From the NCBI GenBank assembly GCA_016932575.1, contig JAFGCO010000002.1:80625-144624 (forward strand): a DNA stretch of 64,000 bases. Direction: 5' to 3'. Position 1 is the stretch's first letter. Every line of letters starts with the position of its first letter. Both the position numbers and the translations under genes were made by a program. Source of the DNA: a bacterium. GTDB taxonomy: Bacteria; Zhuqueibacterota; QNDG01; JAFGCO01. Of this stretch, positions 1 to 9,285 are shown one piece after another. The notes under the pieces were generated by a model. That model saw only the letters and a list, made by a program, of their open reading frames with translations, was not told the origin of the DNA and made no database searches.

Positions 1-1
1 T

Positions 2-1978
2 GACCGTGCCTCCGATAATTTAATTGAAAACAATATTTTTGACTATTTGCAGGGCAAGATGATGACCGCAGTGGGTGTATGCGGTAATGTGTATGCATAC
101 AATTACGGGCGTGTGACATTGGATGACCTGGGCGATTATGAGGATATGCATGCGGATCTGTCCGCGCACGGCCATCATGCGAATATGAATCTGTTTGAGG
201 GGAATTCGTGTAACAGGGCGCATGTCGATACCTACTGGGGAAGCAATGCGAACTATATATTTTTAAGAAACAAAATGCTTTGCCCTGATGGATATATTCG
301 AAGCAGCGTGCCTGTCGGCATTGAAAAAAACAATCCGGAGATGACTTTTATTGCAAATGTCCTGCATCATGAAAATTCACTGGAAGACCGGATTGTATGG
401 GTATTTCCGGATGATCCGGATGATTTCAGCGATCCGGATCTGACCATGAGCACCCTGATTTGTCATGGAAATTATGATTACATGAGTGAGAACGTACAGT
501 GGGATCCAGATATTGAAAATCATGATATTCCGGATTCGTATTATCTGGACAGCAAACCCGATTTTTTCACGAACGCGCCCTGGGGCGATACGCCCTGGCC
601 CAATATTGGCCCGGATCTGCTGCATGCCCGTATTCTGCCCGCCCAGCAAAGATTTTGCGATCTAAACGGGATCACGCCTCCGTCTCCACCTTCCGGCTTA
701 TCTGCGGTGGCGTTAAACAATCAAATCACTTTGAATTGGTCAGATAACAGTCATGATGAACAGGGATTCCGTATCGAACAAAGTATGGATGGGAATCATT
801 TCAGTCGCATCGCGGTCACGATGGCCGATTCTTCTCATTATACAGTCACCGGACTTACACCCTGGACAACTTACACTTATCGTGTTTGCAGTTTTAATGA
901 CATCCCTGGAAATTCTGTTTATTCCAATACCGCTTCCGCGACCACACAAGAAGCGGTTCCATTAGAACTGACCGCCTGGTTTCCTTATAACGGCGATGCG
1001 AATGATGCCAGTTCCAATGATTATCATGGTGAAGTTCATGGTGCTGTTTTATCTTCAGGACATTCCAGCCAGTCTTATTCATTTGACGGGCTCGATGATT
1101 ACATAGAATCACCCGGATGGGATCCGGATGGCTGGGGACCGATCACGTCTCCGGTCCATGGGGATAACCAGGCGTTTACGGTAACAGCCTGGATCAACCC
1201 TGCTGATGCCGACAAAAACAACTGGGTGTTGAGCGATAATTCCACATGGGGAGATTTTGTATTTGGTGTTCATGATTCCCGACCGTTTATCCGATATTTC
1301 TGCAATCTTATCGAAGGAGGATATCAGAGATATATGCTGGAAGCGGTCGAAACAGCAACTGTGGAAACTGGTGTTTTTACACACATTGCCGCGAGCTACG
1401 ATCCATTGAACAATATTGTCCGATTGTATTTAAATGGACAACAAGTCGCGATCGACAGGGTGAATCACCCTCTCGGTCCTGTCAGTTTCGATCATCTCTT
1501 TGTCGGATGCGGAGGATATTCAACCGGTGTGATCGAATATTTTGAGGGGATGATTGATGACGTACGGATCTATGCCTCGACATTATCTCAGACACAGATT
1601 CAAAGCCTGGCTGAGACTGATGTAAAGCTTCAGATTAAAATATTTTTAGAAGGACCGTACCATTCAGGAACGATGGGAACCGATCTGCAGACAGGCGGCC
1701 ATATCCCCCTGCAATCTCCGTACGACGCCACCACCCTCTCTTCGATTCCCGCGGATGTTGTGGACTGGGTATTGGTTGAAATTCGGTCACACGCGGACGG
1801 ATCCGGAGACAATTACAGCCAGAGCGCGTTCGTCAGACAGGATGGCATGGTTTTGGATATAAACGGATCCGAATATCTTTCCATGACAGCGCCGGAAGGC
1901 AATTATTATATCACAATCCGGCATCGTAATCATTTATCGGTGATGAGCGATGTTCCGGTATTTCTCAGTGCGAACTGA
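2..1978 (+). CDS. Secreted beta-helix / fibronectin III / LamG protein, 5' end outside window
   Basis: The reading frame is open to the first base of the window, so the gene starts upstream; a TTG at 47 is an internal codon rather than a convincing start. The first ~200 visible residues look like the end of a right-handed beta-helix of the pectate-lyase type (segments such as NLFEGN and YIFLRN). A fibronectin type III domain follows (about nt 676-950), then a LamG/concanavalin-like domain with the FDGLDDYIE and FTVTAWI signatures (about nt 965-1610). The last ~118 residues (from nt 1624) form a domain that recurs in the next two genes. This looks like an extracellular polysaccharide-binding or -degrading protein. 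The enzymatic activity cannot be fixed because the N-terminus is missing. Confidence 0.85.
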   Translation, partial: DRASDNLIENNIFDYLQGKMMTAVGVCGNVYAYNYGRVTLDDLGDYEDMHADLSAHGHHANMNLFEGNSCNRAHVDTYWGSNANYIFLRNKMLCPDGYIRSSVPVGIEKNNPEMTFIANVLHHENSLEDRIVWVFPDDPDDFSDPDLTMSTLICHGNYDYMSENVQWDPDIENHDIPDSYYLDSKPDFFTNAPWGDTPWPNIGPDLLHARILPAQQRFCDLNGITPPSPPSGLSAVALNNQITLNWSDNSHDEQGFRIEQSMDGNHFSRIAVTMADSSHYTVTGLTPWTTYTYRVCSFNDIPGNSVYSNTASATTQEAVPLELTAWFPYNGDANDASSNDYHGEVHGAVLSSGHSSQSYSFDGLDDYIESPGWDPDGWGPITSPVHGDNQAFTVTAWINPADADKNNWVLSDNSTWGDFVFGVHDSRPFIRYFCNLIEGGYQRYMLEAVETATVETGVFTHIAASYDPLNNIVRLYLNGQQVAIDRVNHPLGPVSFDHLFVGCGGYSTGVIEYFEGMIDDVRIYASTLSQTQIQSLAETDVKLQIKIFLEGPYHSGTMGTDLQTGGHIPLQSPYDATTLSSIPADVVDWVLVEIRSHADGSGDNYSQSAFVRQDGMVLDINGSEYLSMTAPEGNYYITIRHRNHLSVMSDVPVFLSAN

Positions 1979-2014
1979 ACTAAAAATCATCTGTTCAAAA
2001 AAGGGGGTTATGCA

Positions 2015-3313
2015 TTGAAAGTAATCGAAACTGTCAAAATACGAAAATACTACAGATTTTTCTTGTTATTCTGTATGGCCATGCCCGGAGCCTGTAATTT
2101 ATATGCACAAATCATCATTGACCACACATGCACGGATATCAATAAAATTCCTGTCTCTGCTATTGAATCGGCCAAGGATAGCTTGCATATTGCATATGAT
2201 CATACCTCTCATGGCAGTCAGCTTATTACCGGGATGAATCCACTGGACACCTTTATGGGAGGCCATGGCATTTATGTATGGAGTGAAGGCGGCGGATCCG
2301 GTTTGCTTGATATTGACGATTATTTCAGTCCGGTCAAAGATCTTGGATATGAAACCAGCTGGCCGCCGGCCACCCGAACGTATCTGGAGAACCCGACCAA
2401 CGCCGATGTTAATGTGATCATGTGGTCCTGGTGCAATATCTACGGCCATAATATTCAGGGTTATCTGGACAGCATGGAAGTGCTGATCAGTGATTACGGG
2501 CCAGGTGGGACAAAAATCCTGGACGGCACCCGGACCGTACCGGTTACCTTTGTTTTCATGACCGGTCATACAAATATGGAAATCAGTCAAAATGAATGGA
2601 CATTCAATGCCAACAAGCAGATCCGGCAGCATTGCATTGCAAACAACCGGGTATTGTATGATTTCTTTGATATTGAAAATTATAATCCGGACGGGACTTA
2701 TTTTGGAGACGGAGATCCTAATACAGCGGATTATGGAACCTATAACGGAAATAATCATCTGGATGATGACTGTTCCTATGACTCTACAGAAACATCAAGG
2801 GGCAACTGGGCGATCGCATGGCAAAGTACCCATTCGCAAGGAGTGGACTGGTATTCCTGTTCTGCGGTCCATTCACAGCCGTTAAACGGGAATTTAAAAG
2901 CCTATGCCTGCTGGTGGATGTTTGCAAGGCTTGCGGGCTGGATCGGCCCCGACACGGTTTCGGTAAAAATCAAAGTCTTTTTAGAGGGTCCGTACAACAA
3001 TGGAACCATGAATACAGATTTGCAGACTGCCGGATATCTGCCTCTGGAATCCCCTTATGATACCACCACTGTCTCCACCATTCCTGCGGATGTTGTGGAC
3101 TGGGTGCAGGTAGAATTGCGCTCAGAAGCGGATGGATCCGGGGACAATTACACAAAAAGTGCATTTTTAAGAAACGACGGAATGATTTTGGACGGGGACG
3201 GATCGGAAACCATCGCATTCAATGCCCCGGAAAATGATTATTTCATTGCTGTGAAACACCGGAATCATCTGTCGATCATGAGTGATAGTGCAGTACTCCT
3301 TGAAAAACAATAA
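2015..3313 (+). CDS. Secreted SGNH-hydrolase-like protein with shared C-terminal domain
   Basis: 432 residues. The start is TTG at 2015, placed by the AGGGGG ribosome site at about 2002; the ATG five bases upstream runs into a stop. A signal peptide covers the first ~31 residues, ending near LYAQ. The body resembles secreted SGNH/GDSL-like proteins I know only as hypotheticals: a DHTSHGSQ block near the N-terminus, VFMTGHT in the middle, YDFFDIE, and a late AVHSQPLNGN block whose His could be catalytic. The last ~118 residues (from about nt 2959) repeat the C-terminal domain of the preceding gene. A role as an extracellular esterase is an inference. The gene sits 36 bp after its neighbour and is probably co-transcribed with it. 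Confidence 0.75.
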   Translation: MKVIETVKIRKYYRFFLLFCMAMPGACNLYAQIIIDHTCTDINKIPVSAIESAKDSLHIAYDHTSHGSQLITGMNPLDTFMGGHGIYVWSEGGGSGLLDIDDYFSPVKDLGYETSWPPATRTYLENPTNADVNVIMWSWCNIYGHNIQGYLDSMEVLISDYGPGGTKILDGTRTVPVTFVFMTGHTNMEISQNEWTFNANKQIRQHCIANNRVLYDFFDIENYNPDGTYFGDGDPNTADYGTYNGNNHLDDDCSYDSTETSRGNWAIAWQSTHSQGVDWYSCSAVHSQPLNGNLKAYACWWMFARLAGWIGPDTVSVKIKVFLEGPYNNGTMNTDLQTAGYLPLESPYDTTTVSTIPADVVDWVQVELRSEADGSGDNYTKSAFLRNDGMILDGDGSETIAFNAPENDYFIAVKHRNHLSIMSDSAVLLEKQ

Positions 3314-3323
3314 TTAAATTCCT

Positions 3324-5177
3324 ATGAGTATTTATTCAGTAAAAATCAACCTGTATCAGTGTATTGCCCTTTTATTTTTAAGCCTATTTTCACCGGTGAT
3401 GGCAGCGCTTTATTATGTGGATCTGAATCACCCCAATGCCTCTGATACAAATCCCGGAAACGATCCAGGTGCACCCTGGGAAACCATTCAAAAAGCCGGC
3501 AATACCGCAATGGCAGAGGATACTGTCTATATTAGATCGGGAACCTATAATGAACGAATCATACCTCAGTATTCGGGCCTGCCGGATCAATTCATCACGT
3601 TTATGGCCTATCCTGGGGATTTACCTGTATTGGATGGTACCGGACTTGGAGGCTGGTGGGGTATTTTCAGCATTTATGGAAAAGACTGGATTCGTCTTGA
3701 GGATTTGGAGATTCGAAGTAACGACACAGGCTGGGGCATTTTGATTGAACATGACGGCAGTGAAGACGCTTCACACATTCAATTACAAAATCTGACTGTG
3801 CATTATACAGCAGGAGAATGCATACAAATCAGGGGAAATGCTCATGATATCACAATAACCGATTGTACGGTCCATGACGGTTTGGGACCCTATTCCGGCA
3901 TAGATATATATCGCTGGAACAGCGGACGACCCCATCATGTTACAGTCACAGGCTGTACTGCTTATCTTTTTGATAATGGATACCCGGGAGCCGGTATTGG
4001 AAGTGAAATGGCTGATGACTTAATTGTAACCGGCAATACAGTCTACAACAGCAAAATCGGCATTGATATTGGAAGCGGAGACCGGAACATCATCACAGAT
4101 AATATTATTTATGACTGTGAAACCGGCATAGCACTAAGCTCCAATGAAGATTCGGAGGTTAGCCATAATCTGGTTCACGATATTATTGATGAAGGATTTT
4201 ACAGTTATTACTGGAGTGCCAACGGAGAGGCTCATGCCAGGAATGTCTGGCATGACAATGTGGTTTATAATATCGGCTGGGGCTTCTATGAAAGCAATGT
4301 CAAGGGCAGCAGCGGCAGTGAGGGGCCAACGAGCCATCACCGCTATTACAACAATCTGCTCTACAATATCACTCGCGGATTCTATTTTAAAGGCACCACA
4401 GACCTGAAATTCTGGAACAATACCGTGTACATGAATCATGGCTACAGTGCCGTTCAATTGGTGGATGGCGCCATCAATGCAGATATTCGTAACAACATAT
4501 TGAGTACCAGCGGCAGTGTTTCACCAATCTCAATTGATGGAACATCAGGCACTGGCGCCAATATCGATTATAACTGCTATCACAATCGTTCCGGCACCTC
4601 AGGTGGTCCTGGATCCCATTCTGTATCGGGAAATCCGCTATTTATTTCACCCGCTTCTTCAGATTTCCATTTACAGCCTGAATCACCGTGCATTAATTCC
4701 GGAATCAATTTTTCTGCACTTTTTGTTCATGATCTGGACACGCTTCCACGTCCGATCGGTTCAGAATGGGATATGGGGTGCTATGAATATGCCTCGCCTT
4801 ATGTTCTGATCTCAATGAAAATTTTTCTTGAAGGACCTTATCTTTCCGGAATCATGTCAACAGATCTGAGCACACAGGATTATATACCAACAACATCACC
4901 CTACAGTGAAGATCCAAGAGAAGCCTCTGCCATTCCAAACGATATTGTCGACTGGGTACTGATTCAACTCCGAACAGATATAGAGGGTCCGGTGATTTTG
5001 TCAAAAAGTGTTTTTTTGAAAAATGACGGAAATCTTGTGTCTGATGATGGTCTGACATCTGAAATCATTTTAAATGTACCTGAAGGTGATTATTTCATTG
5101 TGGTGAAGCATCGTAACCATTTACCGGTCATTACACCTGAAGCGGTTCATTTAAACGCATCAGAAGTCAGCCTGTAA
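3324..5177 (+). CDS. Secreted right-handed beta-helix protein with shared C-terminal domain
   Basis: 617 residues, ATG start 10 bp after the previous stop. An N-terminal signal peptide (hydrophobic IALLFLSLFSPVMA) is followed by a long run of parallel beta-helix coils (many N-x-I/V-x-x-N steps such as IVTGNTVYNS and ITDNIIYD). The helix ends in a RPIGSEWDMGCYEY motif, typical of choice-of-anchor Q-like/PbH1 proteins. The final ~118 residues (from nt 4804) match the tail of the two upstream genes. Beta-helix proteins of this kind are usually polysaccharide lyases, hydrolases or adhesins; no catalytic residues are assigned here. This is the last gene of the leftmost cluster and converges on the sensor kinase. 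Confidence 0.8.
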   Translation: MSIYSVKINLYQCIALLFLSLFSPVMAALYYVDLNHPNASDTNPGNDPGAPWETIQKAGNTAMAEDTVYIRSGTYNERIIPQYSGLPDQFITFMAYPGDLPVLDGTGLGGWWGIFSIYGKDWIRLEDLEIRSNDTGWGILIEHDGSEDASHIQLQNLTVHYTAGECIQIRGNAHDITITDCTVHDGLGPYSGIDIYRWNSGRPHHVTVTGCTAYLFDNGYPGAGIGSEMADDLIVTGNTVYNSKIGIDIGSGDRNIITDNIIYDCETGIALSSNEDSEVSHNLVHDIIDEGFYSYYWSANGEAHARNVWHDNVVYNIGWGFYESNVKGSSGSEGPTSHHRYYNNLLYNITRGFYFKGTTDLKFWNNTVYMNHGYSAVQLVDGAINADIRNNILSTSGSVSPISIDGTSGTGANIDYNCYHNRSGTSGGPGSHSVSGNPLFISPASSDFHLQPESPCINSGINFSALFVHDLDTLPRPIGSEWDMGCYEYASPYVLISMKIFLEGPYLSGIMSTDLSTQDYIPTTSPYSEDPREASAIPNDIVDWVLIQLRTDIEGPVILSKSVFLKNDGNLVSDDGLTSEIILNVPEGDYFIVVKHRNHLPVITPEAVHLNASEVSL

Positions 5178-5209
5178 TCAGTTACATCATCCAATGATTT
5201 ATAAGGATA

Positions 5210-8200
5210 TTATTCCAATGAAAAATAAAATACAGCACCCTGATTCAATTTTCCTTCGGCCCATACACGACCGCCATGTTTTCGAATAATGCGTTGAACC
5301 GTTGAAAGACCGATACCTGTTCCTTCAAATTCACAATGCTGACGTTGAAACGGTTCAAACAGCTGATCTGCATAATCCATGTTAAAACCAATACCATTAT
5401 CGCGAATAAAAAATACCCAGCCGGTCTCCATCTTCATTCTTTTAAATTCAATTTTTGGATCTGGTGTTTTGGATGTGAATTTCCAGGCATTGTTTAAAAG
5501 ATTATTCAGAGCAAGAGTCAGTAAATTTTTATCCGCGTGAACGATCATATTGGATTCGATGAAAACATTGACATCGCGTTTGGGTTCCTTGGTTTTCAGC
5601 TCCTGTACAATTTCTTCTGCAAGTTCACTGACATTGGTACTCTCTTTCTTGAGATTCACCAATGAGACTCTTGACAATTTCAATAAATCATCGATGAGCT
5701 GATTCATATGATTAGAGGCAACAGTAATTCTTTCCAAGCAATGAATCGCGTTATCATTGAGCTTATTTTTACGGTCTTCACGTATAATTTGACCATATCC
5801 CTGCATGGCTCTGAGCGGCGCCCGCAAGTCATGAGAAACCATATAGGTAAATGCTTCCAATTCCCGGTTAGAATTTTCCAGTTCAGCGGTGCGGTCACGT
5901 ACACGTTGTTCAAGTTTACGGTTCACCCTGTGAATATGATTGATTCTTGATTTATAAATGATAACCGTGATGGTGATCAGTATAATAATGGAAATCAGTC
6001 TGAACCAAAGCTGCTCCCAGAAGGGCGGGATGATCCTGATGTACAAGGATGAACCTGCCTCATTCCATACATCATCATTATTGGATGCCTTGACTTTAAA
6101 ATGGTACATTCCGGAAGGCAAATTGGTGTAAGTCACAAAATTTCTGTTTCCGACATAATTCCAGTCTCTTTCAAATCCCTCCATAATATAGGCATATTTG
6201 TTATTCTCAGGGTAGCTGTAATTTAATGCCGCAAATTCAAAAGAAATCACGCTTTCATGATGCGACAAAATAAGCGTGTCCAATTCTGTAATCGACTTAT
6301 TCAGATGAAATGAATCAATGGAATCGGTTCCGATGGGCACCGTCTGATTAAACAACTTGAAGTCTGTCATGACAACAGGCGGAATAAACTGGTTTTTATA
6401 AATGCTGTCAGGATGAAAAATGTTAAAACCGTTCACGCCGCCAAACAACATCCGTCCGTCATCGGTTTTAAAACACGAATTCACACAATATTCATCACTC
6501 TGAAGTCCATGACTTTTATTAAAATTCTGGAATGTTTCCGTATTCGGATCAAACTTTGAAATTCCATTTAAAGTTGAAATCCACAAATTGCCATGTTCAT
6601 CTTCTAATATTCCCTGAATCGCATTGCTTGGTAAACCATGCTTTTCCTGATAGCAGACAACTGAGTTATTCTGTAAATCCAGCCGGTTCAAACCCACGGT
6701 CGTTCCAAACCAGAGATTCCCCTTCATATCTTCATGAATTGACAGTACCCGGTTGCCGATTATACTATTGGGATCTTCGGGATCATGTTTAAAATGAGTA
6801 AATATTTCATTCTCCCTGTCAAATCGATTAACTCCTTCATCTGTTCCAATCCATAAAAAGCCATTTTGATCTTCACAAATTGACCAGATGTAATCATTAC
6901 TCAAACTGTTGGGATTCGCGGGATTATGACGATAATGAATAAAACGATCATTTTCTCTGTCATATTTATTCAGACCGCCCGAATAGGTTCCGATCCACAA
7001 AAGACCGGATCTGTCGACAAATAATCGCCAGGCATTGTGATAACTGATGCTGTATGGATCCGCGGATTCTGGCATATATCTGTAAAATCGGCCTGTTTCC
7101 GGAATGAAACGATTTAATCCAATCTCTGTACCAATCCAAAGTTGTCCCAACGGATCTTCGCAAAGTGATTTAACACTGTTGTTACTAAGACTGTTTGGAT
7201 TATTGGCCTGATATATATAATGGACGAATGTTTCATTTTTCAAATTAAAACGATTCAATCCTCCCCCCCCTGTTCCCAGCCAAATGATTCCCCTTTTATC
7301 CTGAATGATTGAAAATACTCTGTTATTGTTCAAACTGTTGCGATGCTCTGTTTCATTTTTATAATGACTGAACTTCTGTTTTTGCGGATCATATTTATTG
7401 ATGCCTTCATAATCTGTTCCGATCCATAGAATATTGGTTTTGTCTCGATAGATTGAATAAATGAAATTGCCGCTGATACTTGTAGGATTGGTCGGATTAT
7501 ATACATAATGAAAAAATATTTTCGTCTGCACATCTAAAATATCAAGTCCACCTCCCCATGTTCCAATATATAGTTTTCCTGATTCATCTGCGAAAAGTGA
7601 TCGAATAATTTGATGATTAATACTCTGCGGATTTGAAGGATTGTGACTAAATCTTATAAATGTATTCGTCTTACGATTATACAGATTTAAACCACCCCCC
7701 CATGTGCCTGCCCAGACATTATCCTTTGGATCCACATATATCACTGAAACATCATTGTTGCTCAAACTCTTTGGATTTCCGGAATCATGTTGATAATGAT
7801 CATATTGATTATTTTCTGGATCAAATTTACTGACGCCACCAGCCGTACCAATCCACAGATTGCCTGAAGAATCTTCGGATAAAGATGAAATTCTGTTGTC
7901 GATCAGAGAATTCTGCTGATTCGGATCATGCTGGTGATGGATAAAACATTGATTTTCTCTGTCGAATCGATCCAGTCCGCCCTCCCAGGAGGCGATCCAT
8001 AAATTATCGGACCGATCCTCATAAATACAACGTATCACATTATTGCTGATACTGGTAACATCTGAAGGATCTGCCGTAAATTTATAAAATCGTTCCATAT
8101 GCCTGTCATATAAATTAAGCCCGCCTTCAAATGTACCAATCCACAAATTTTCATATCTGTCCTCATAAATCGTGGAAATACTGTTCTGACTGATTGAATA

Positions 8201-8437
8201 GGGATTTGACGGATCGTGTTTGAAAACTTTGAAATGGATGCCGTCATATCGATTTAATCCGTCATAAGTTCCAAACCAAATAAAACCACGGCTGTCCTGA
8301 CAAATGCTTGTTATGGTGCTTTGCGAAAGCCCCTTTTCAATGGATATTCTCTCAAAAGACATTTTGAAATTTTTTGAGTAGACATTCAAAAGGAAAAGAA
8401 TAGACCATATTAAATTCAACGAGGGATGTTTTGACAT
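5210..8437 (-). CDS. Two-component sensor histidine kinase with 14-blade extracellular propeller
   Basis: 1075 residues. A short N-terminal hydrophobic export signal is followed by about fourteen Reg_prop repeats (pattern EDxxGxLWIGTxxGGLNxYD), enough for two seven-bladed propellers. A Y_Y_Y domain follows (about residues 725-810), then one membrane helix near 817 and a coiled linker. The HisKA box carries the phospho-acceptor His in SHDLRAP near residue 869. A HATPase_c domain ends the protein (NNLLNNAWKFT, DNGIGF, GTGIGLS). In Bacteroidota such receptors sense polysaccharide fragments and usually carry a receiver plus AraC domain; this one stops at the ATPase, so it needs a separate response regulator, absent from the window. 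It converges on the secreted beta-helix genes, which may be its regulon. Confidence 0.9.
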   Translation of the reverse strand: MSKHPSLNLIWSILFLLNVYSKNFKMSFERISIEKGLSQSTITSICQDSRGFIWFGTYDGLNRYDGIHFKVFKHDPSNPYSISQNSISTIYEDRYENLWIGTFEGGLNLYDRHMERFYKFTADPSDVTSISNNVIRCIYEDRSDNLWIASWEGGLDRFDRENQCFIHHQHDPNQQNSLIDNRISSLSEDSSGNLWIGTAGGVSKFDPENNQYDHYQHDSGNPKSLSNNDVSVIYVDPKDNVWAGTWGGGLNLYNRKTNTFIRFSHNPSNPQSINHQIIRSLFADESGKLYIGTWGGGLDILDVQTKIFFHYVYNPTNPTSISGNFIYSIYRDKTNILWIGTDYEGINKYDPQKQKFSHYKNETEHRNSLNNNRVFSIIQDKRGIIWLGTGGGGLNRFNLKNETFVHYIYQANNPNSLSNNSVKSLCEDPLGQLWIGTEIGLNRFIPETGRFYRYMPESADPYSISYHNAWRLFVDRSGLLWIGTYSGGLNKYDRENDRFIHYRHNPANPNSLSNDYIWSICEDQNGFLWIGTDEGVNRFDRENEIFTHFKHDPEDPNSIIGNRVLSIHEDMKGNLWFGTTVGLNRLDLQNNSVVCYQEKHGLPSNAIQGILEDEHGNLWISTLNGISKFDPNTETFQNFNKSHGLQSDEYCVNSCFKTDDGRMLFGGVNGFNIFHPDSIYKNQFIPPVVMTDFKLFNQTVPIGTDSIDSFHLNKSITELDTLILSHHESVISFEFAALNYSYPENNKYAYIMEGFERDWNYVGNRNFVTYTNLPSGMYHFKVKASNNDDVWNEAGSSLYIRIIPPFWEQLWFRLISIIILITITVIIYKSRINHIHRVNRKLEQRVRDRTAELENSNRELEAFTYMVSHDLRAPLRAMQGYGQIIREDRKNKLNDNAIHCLERITVASNHMNQLIDDLLKLSRVSLVNLKKESTNVSELAEEIVQELKTKEPKRDVNVFIESNMIVHADKNLLTLALNNLLNNAWKFTSKTPDPKIEFKRMKMETGWVFFIRDNGIGFNMDYADQLFEPFQRQHCEFEGTGIGLSTVQRIIRKHGGRVWAEGKLNQGAVFYFSLE

Positions 8438-8535
8438 GATGATATCCTATATTCCCTGCAATATGGAAATCAATTTACACACAAATTGATTTATTCAAAT
8501 ATCATGCCCTTACTGTTTAAAATATGTATTTTTTT

Positions 8536-8564
8536 TGGATATCAATAAATGATTTCAATGTCAA
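8536..8564 (-). promoter_or_regulatory. Candidate promoter of the sensor kinase
   Basis: On the minus strand, TTGACA (8564-8559) lies 17 bp before TATCCA (8541-8536), giving a leader of about 90 nt. The -35 box is perfect and the -10 box is weak. Confidence 0.4.
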
Positions 8565-8591
8565 TGTAAAAATGACCTGCTATTTATTTAT

Positions 8592-8637
8592 AAAAAATAA
8601 TCCGTAAAAGGAATAATAACCATCTCCTCTACGGATT
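8592..8637 (-). terminator. Possible terminator after the GyrI-like gene
   Basis: The inverted repeat AATCCGTA / TACGGATT (8599-8606 and 8630-8637) lies just after the stop codon at 8654. On the minus strand it is followed by ATTTTTTAT. The 23-nt loop is long for an intrinsic terminator. Confidence 0.45.
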
Positions 8638-8653
8638 AAAGGTCTGATTTCTG

Positions 8654-9211
8654 TTATTCAGCGTTCTGAACAGGCACCAAAATTTCAATTTGTCCGATCC
8701 AATTGCCGGATTCATTTCGTGTCGGCATGGACAGATATATCTCCTGAAGGGGCCCTGCTTCCCTGTAACCATTTTTCGAAATCCAGCTGAAAATTTGTCC
8801 GATGGCCGACTGCAAGCCTTCATCATAAGCCCCTTCATAGATAAGCGAAGCAAGCGATGTATACGGATATTTTTTCAGTATCAATGGAGCAGCGACACTG
8901 TCCACATCGGTAACTGCGACACCGATTTCCCATCTAAGAGAATCTTCCTGGGCATTGGCAGGACCATTATAATAAATTCCGGATGGATAATCCGAAAGCA
9001 TGATTCCCTGAACACCAGCTGCCTGATAAAGTGCACCAAATGCCTGTTCATGTTGTTCATAGCTGCCCCTCATTTCAATAGCGGCATATGAATACGGTAC
9101 AATAGTTTTTAACTGAACCATTTCCCCGGTTTGTGTCGTATCCGCATCCTGTGCATACATCCCTATGGTTGCTAACAACATCGGCATGATTACCAGCATC
9201 CTCTTTCCCAT
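8654..9211 (-). CDS. Secreted GyrI-like small-molecule-binding protein
   Basis: 185 residues with an ideal AAGGAGG ribosome site four bases before the ATG. The first ~20 residues form a signal peptide ending near GMYAQ. The remainder matches the GyrI-like / AraC effector-binding fold: YAAIEMRGSYEQ at the start, a PSGIYYN strand, RWEIGVAV, then ASLIYEGAYDEG, and a C-terminal EIYLSMP strand. This fold usually binds hydrophobic cations or small ligands in the cytoplasm as part of a regulator, so an exported stand-alone copy is less common. It lies 74 bp downstream of the MMPL export operon and could be its last gene, but a separate promoter cannot be excluded. Ligand unknown. Confidence 0.75.
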   Translation of the reverse strand: MGKRMLVIMPMLLATIGMYAQDADTTQTGEMVQLKTIVPYSYAAIEMRGSYEQHEQAFGALYQAAGVQGIMLSDYPSGIYYNGPANAQEDSLRWEIGVAVTDVDSVAAPLILKKYPYTSLASLIYEGAYDEGLQSAIGQIFSWISKNGYREAGPLQEIYLSMPTRNESGNWIGQIEILVPVQNAE

Positions 9212-9285
9212 TTTTCCTCCTTTTCGTGATTTTACATAACGCTGTTCAATGACTTCCTGAACTTTTCTTAAAAGAAAGGGATTGT

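Noticed and set aside
2099-2758. 219-codon open frame on the minus strand inside the SGNH-like gene
   Set aside because: It lies fully opposite a gene with a signal peptide and conserved motifs, has no ribosome site, and its translation shows no domain.
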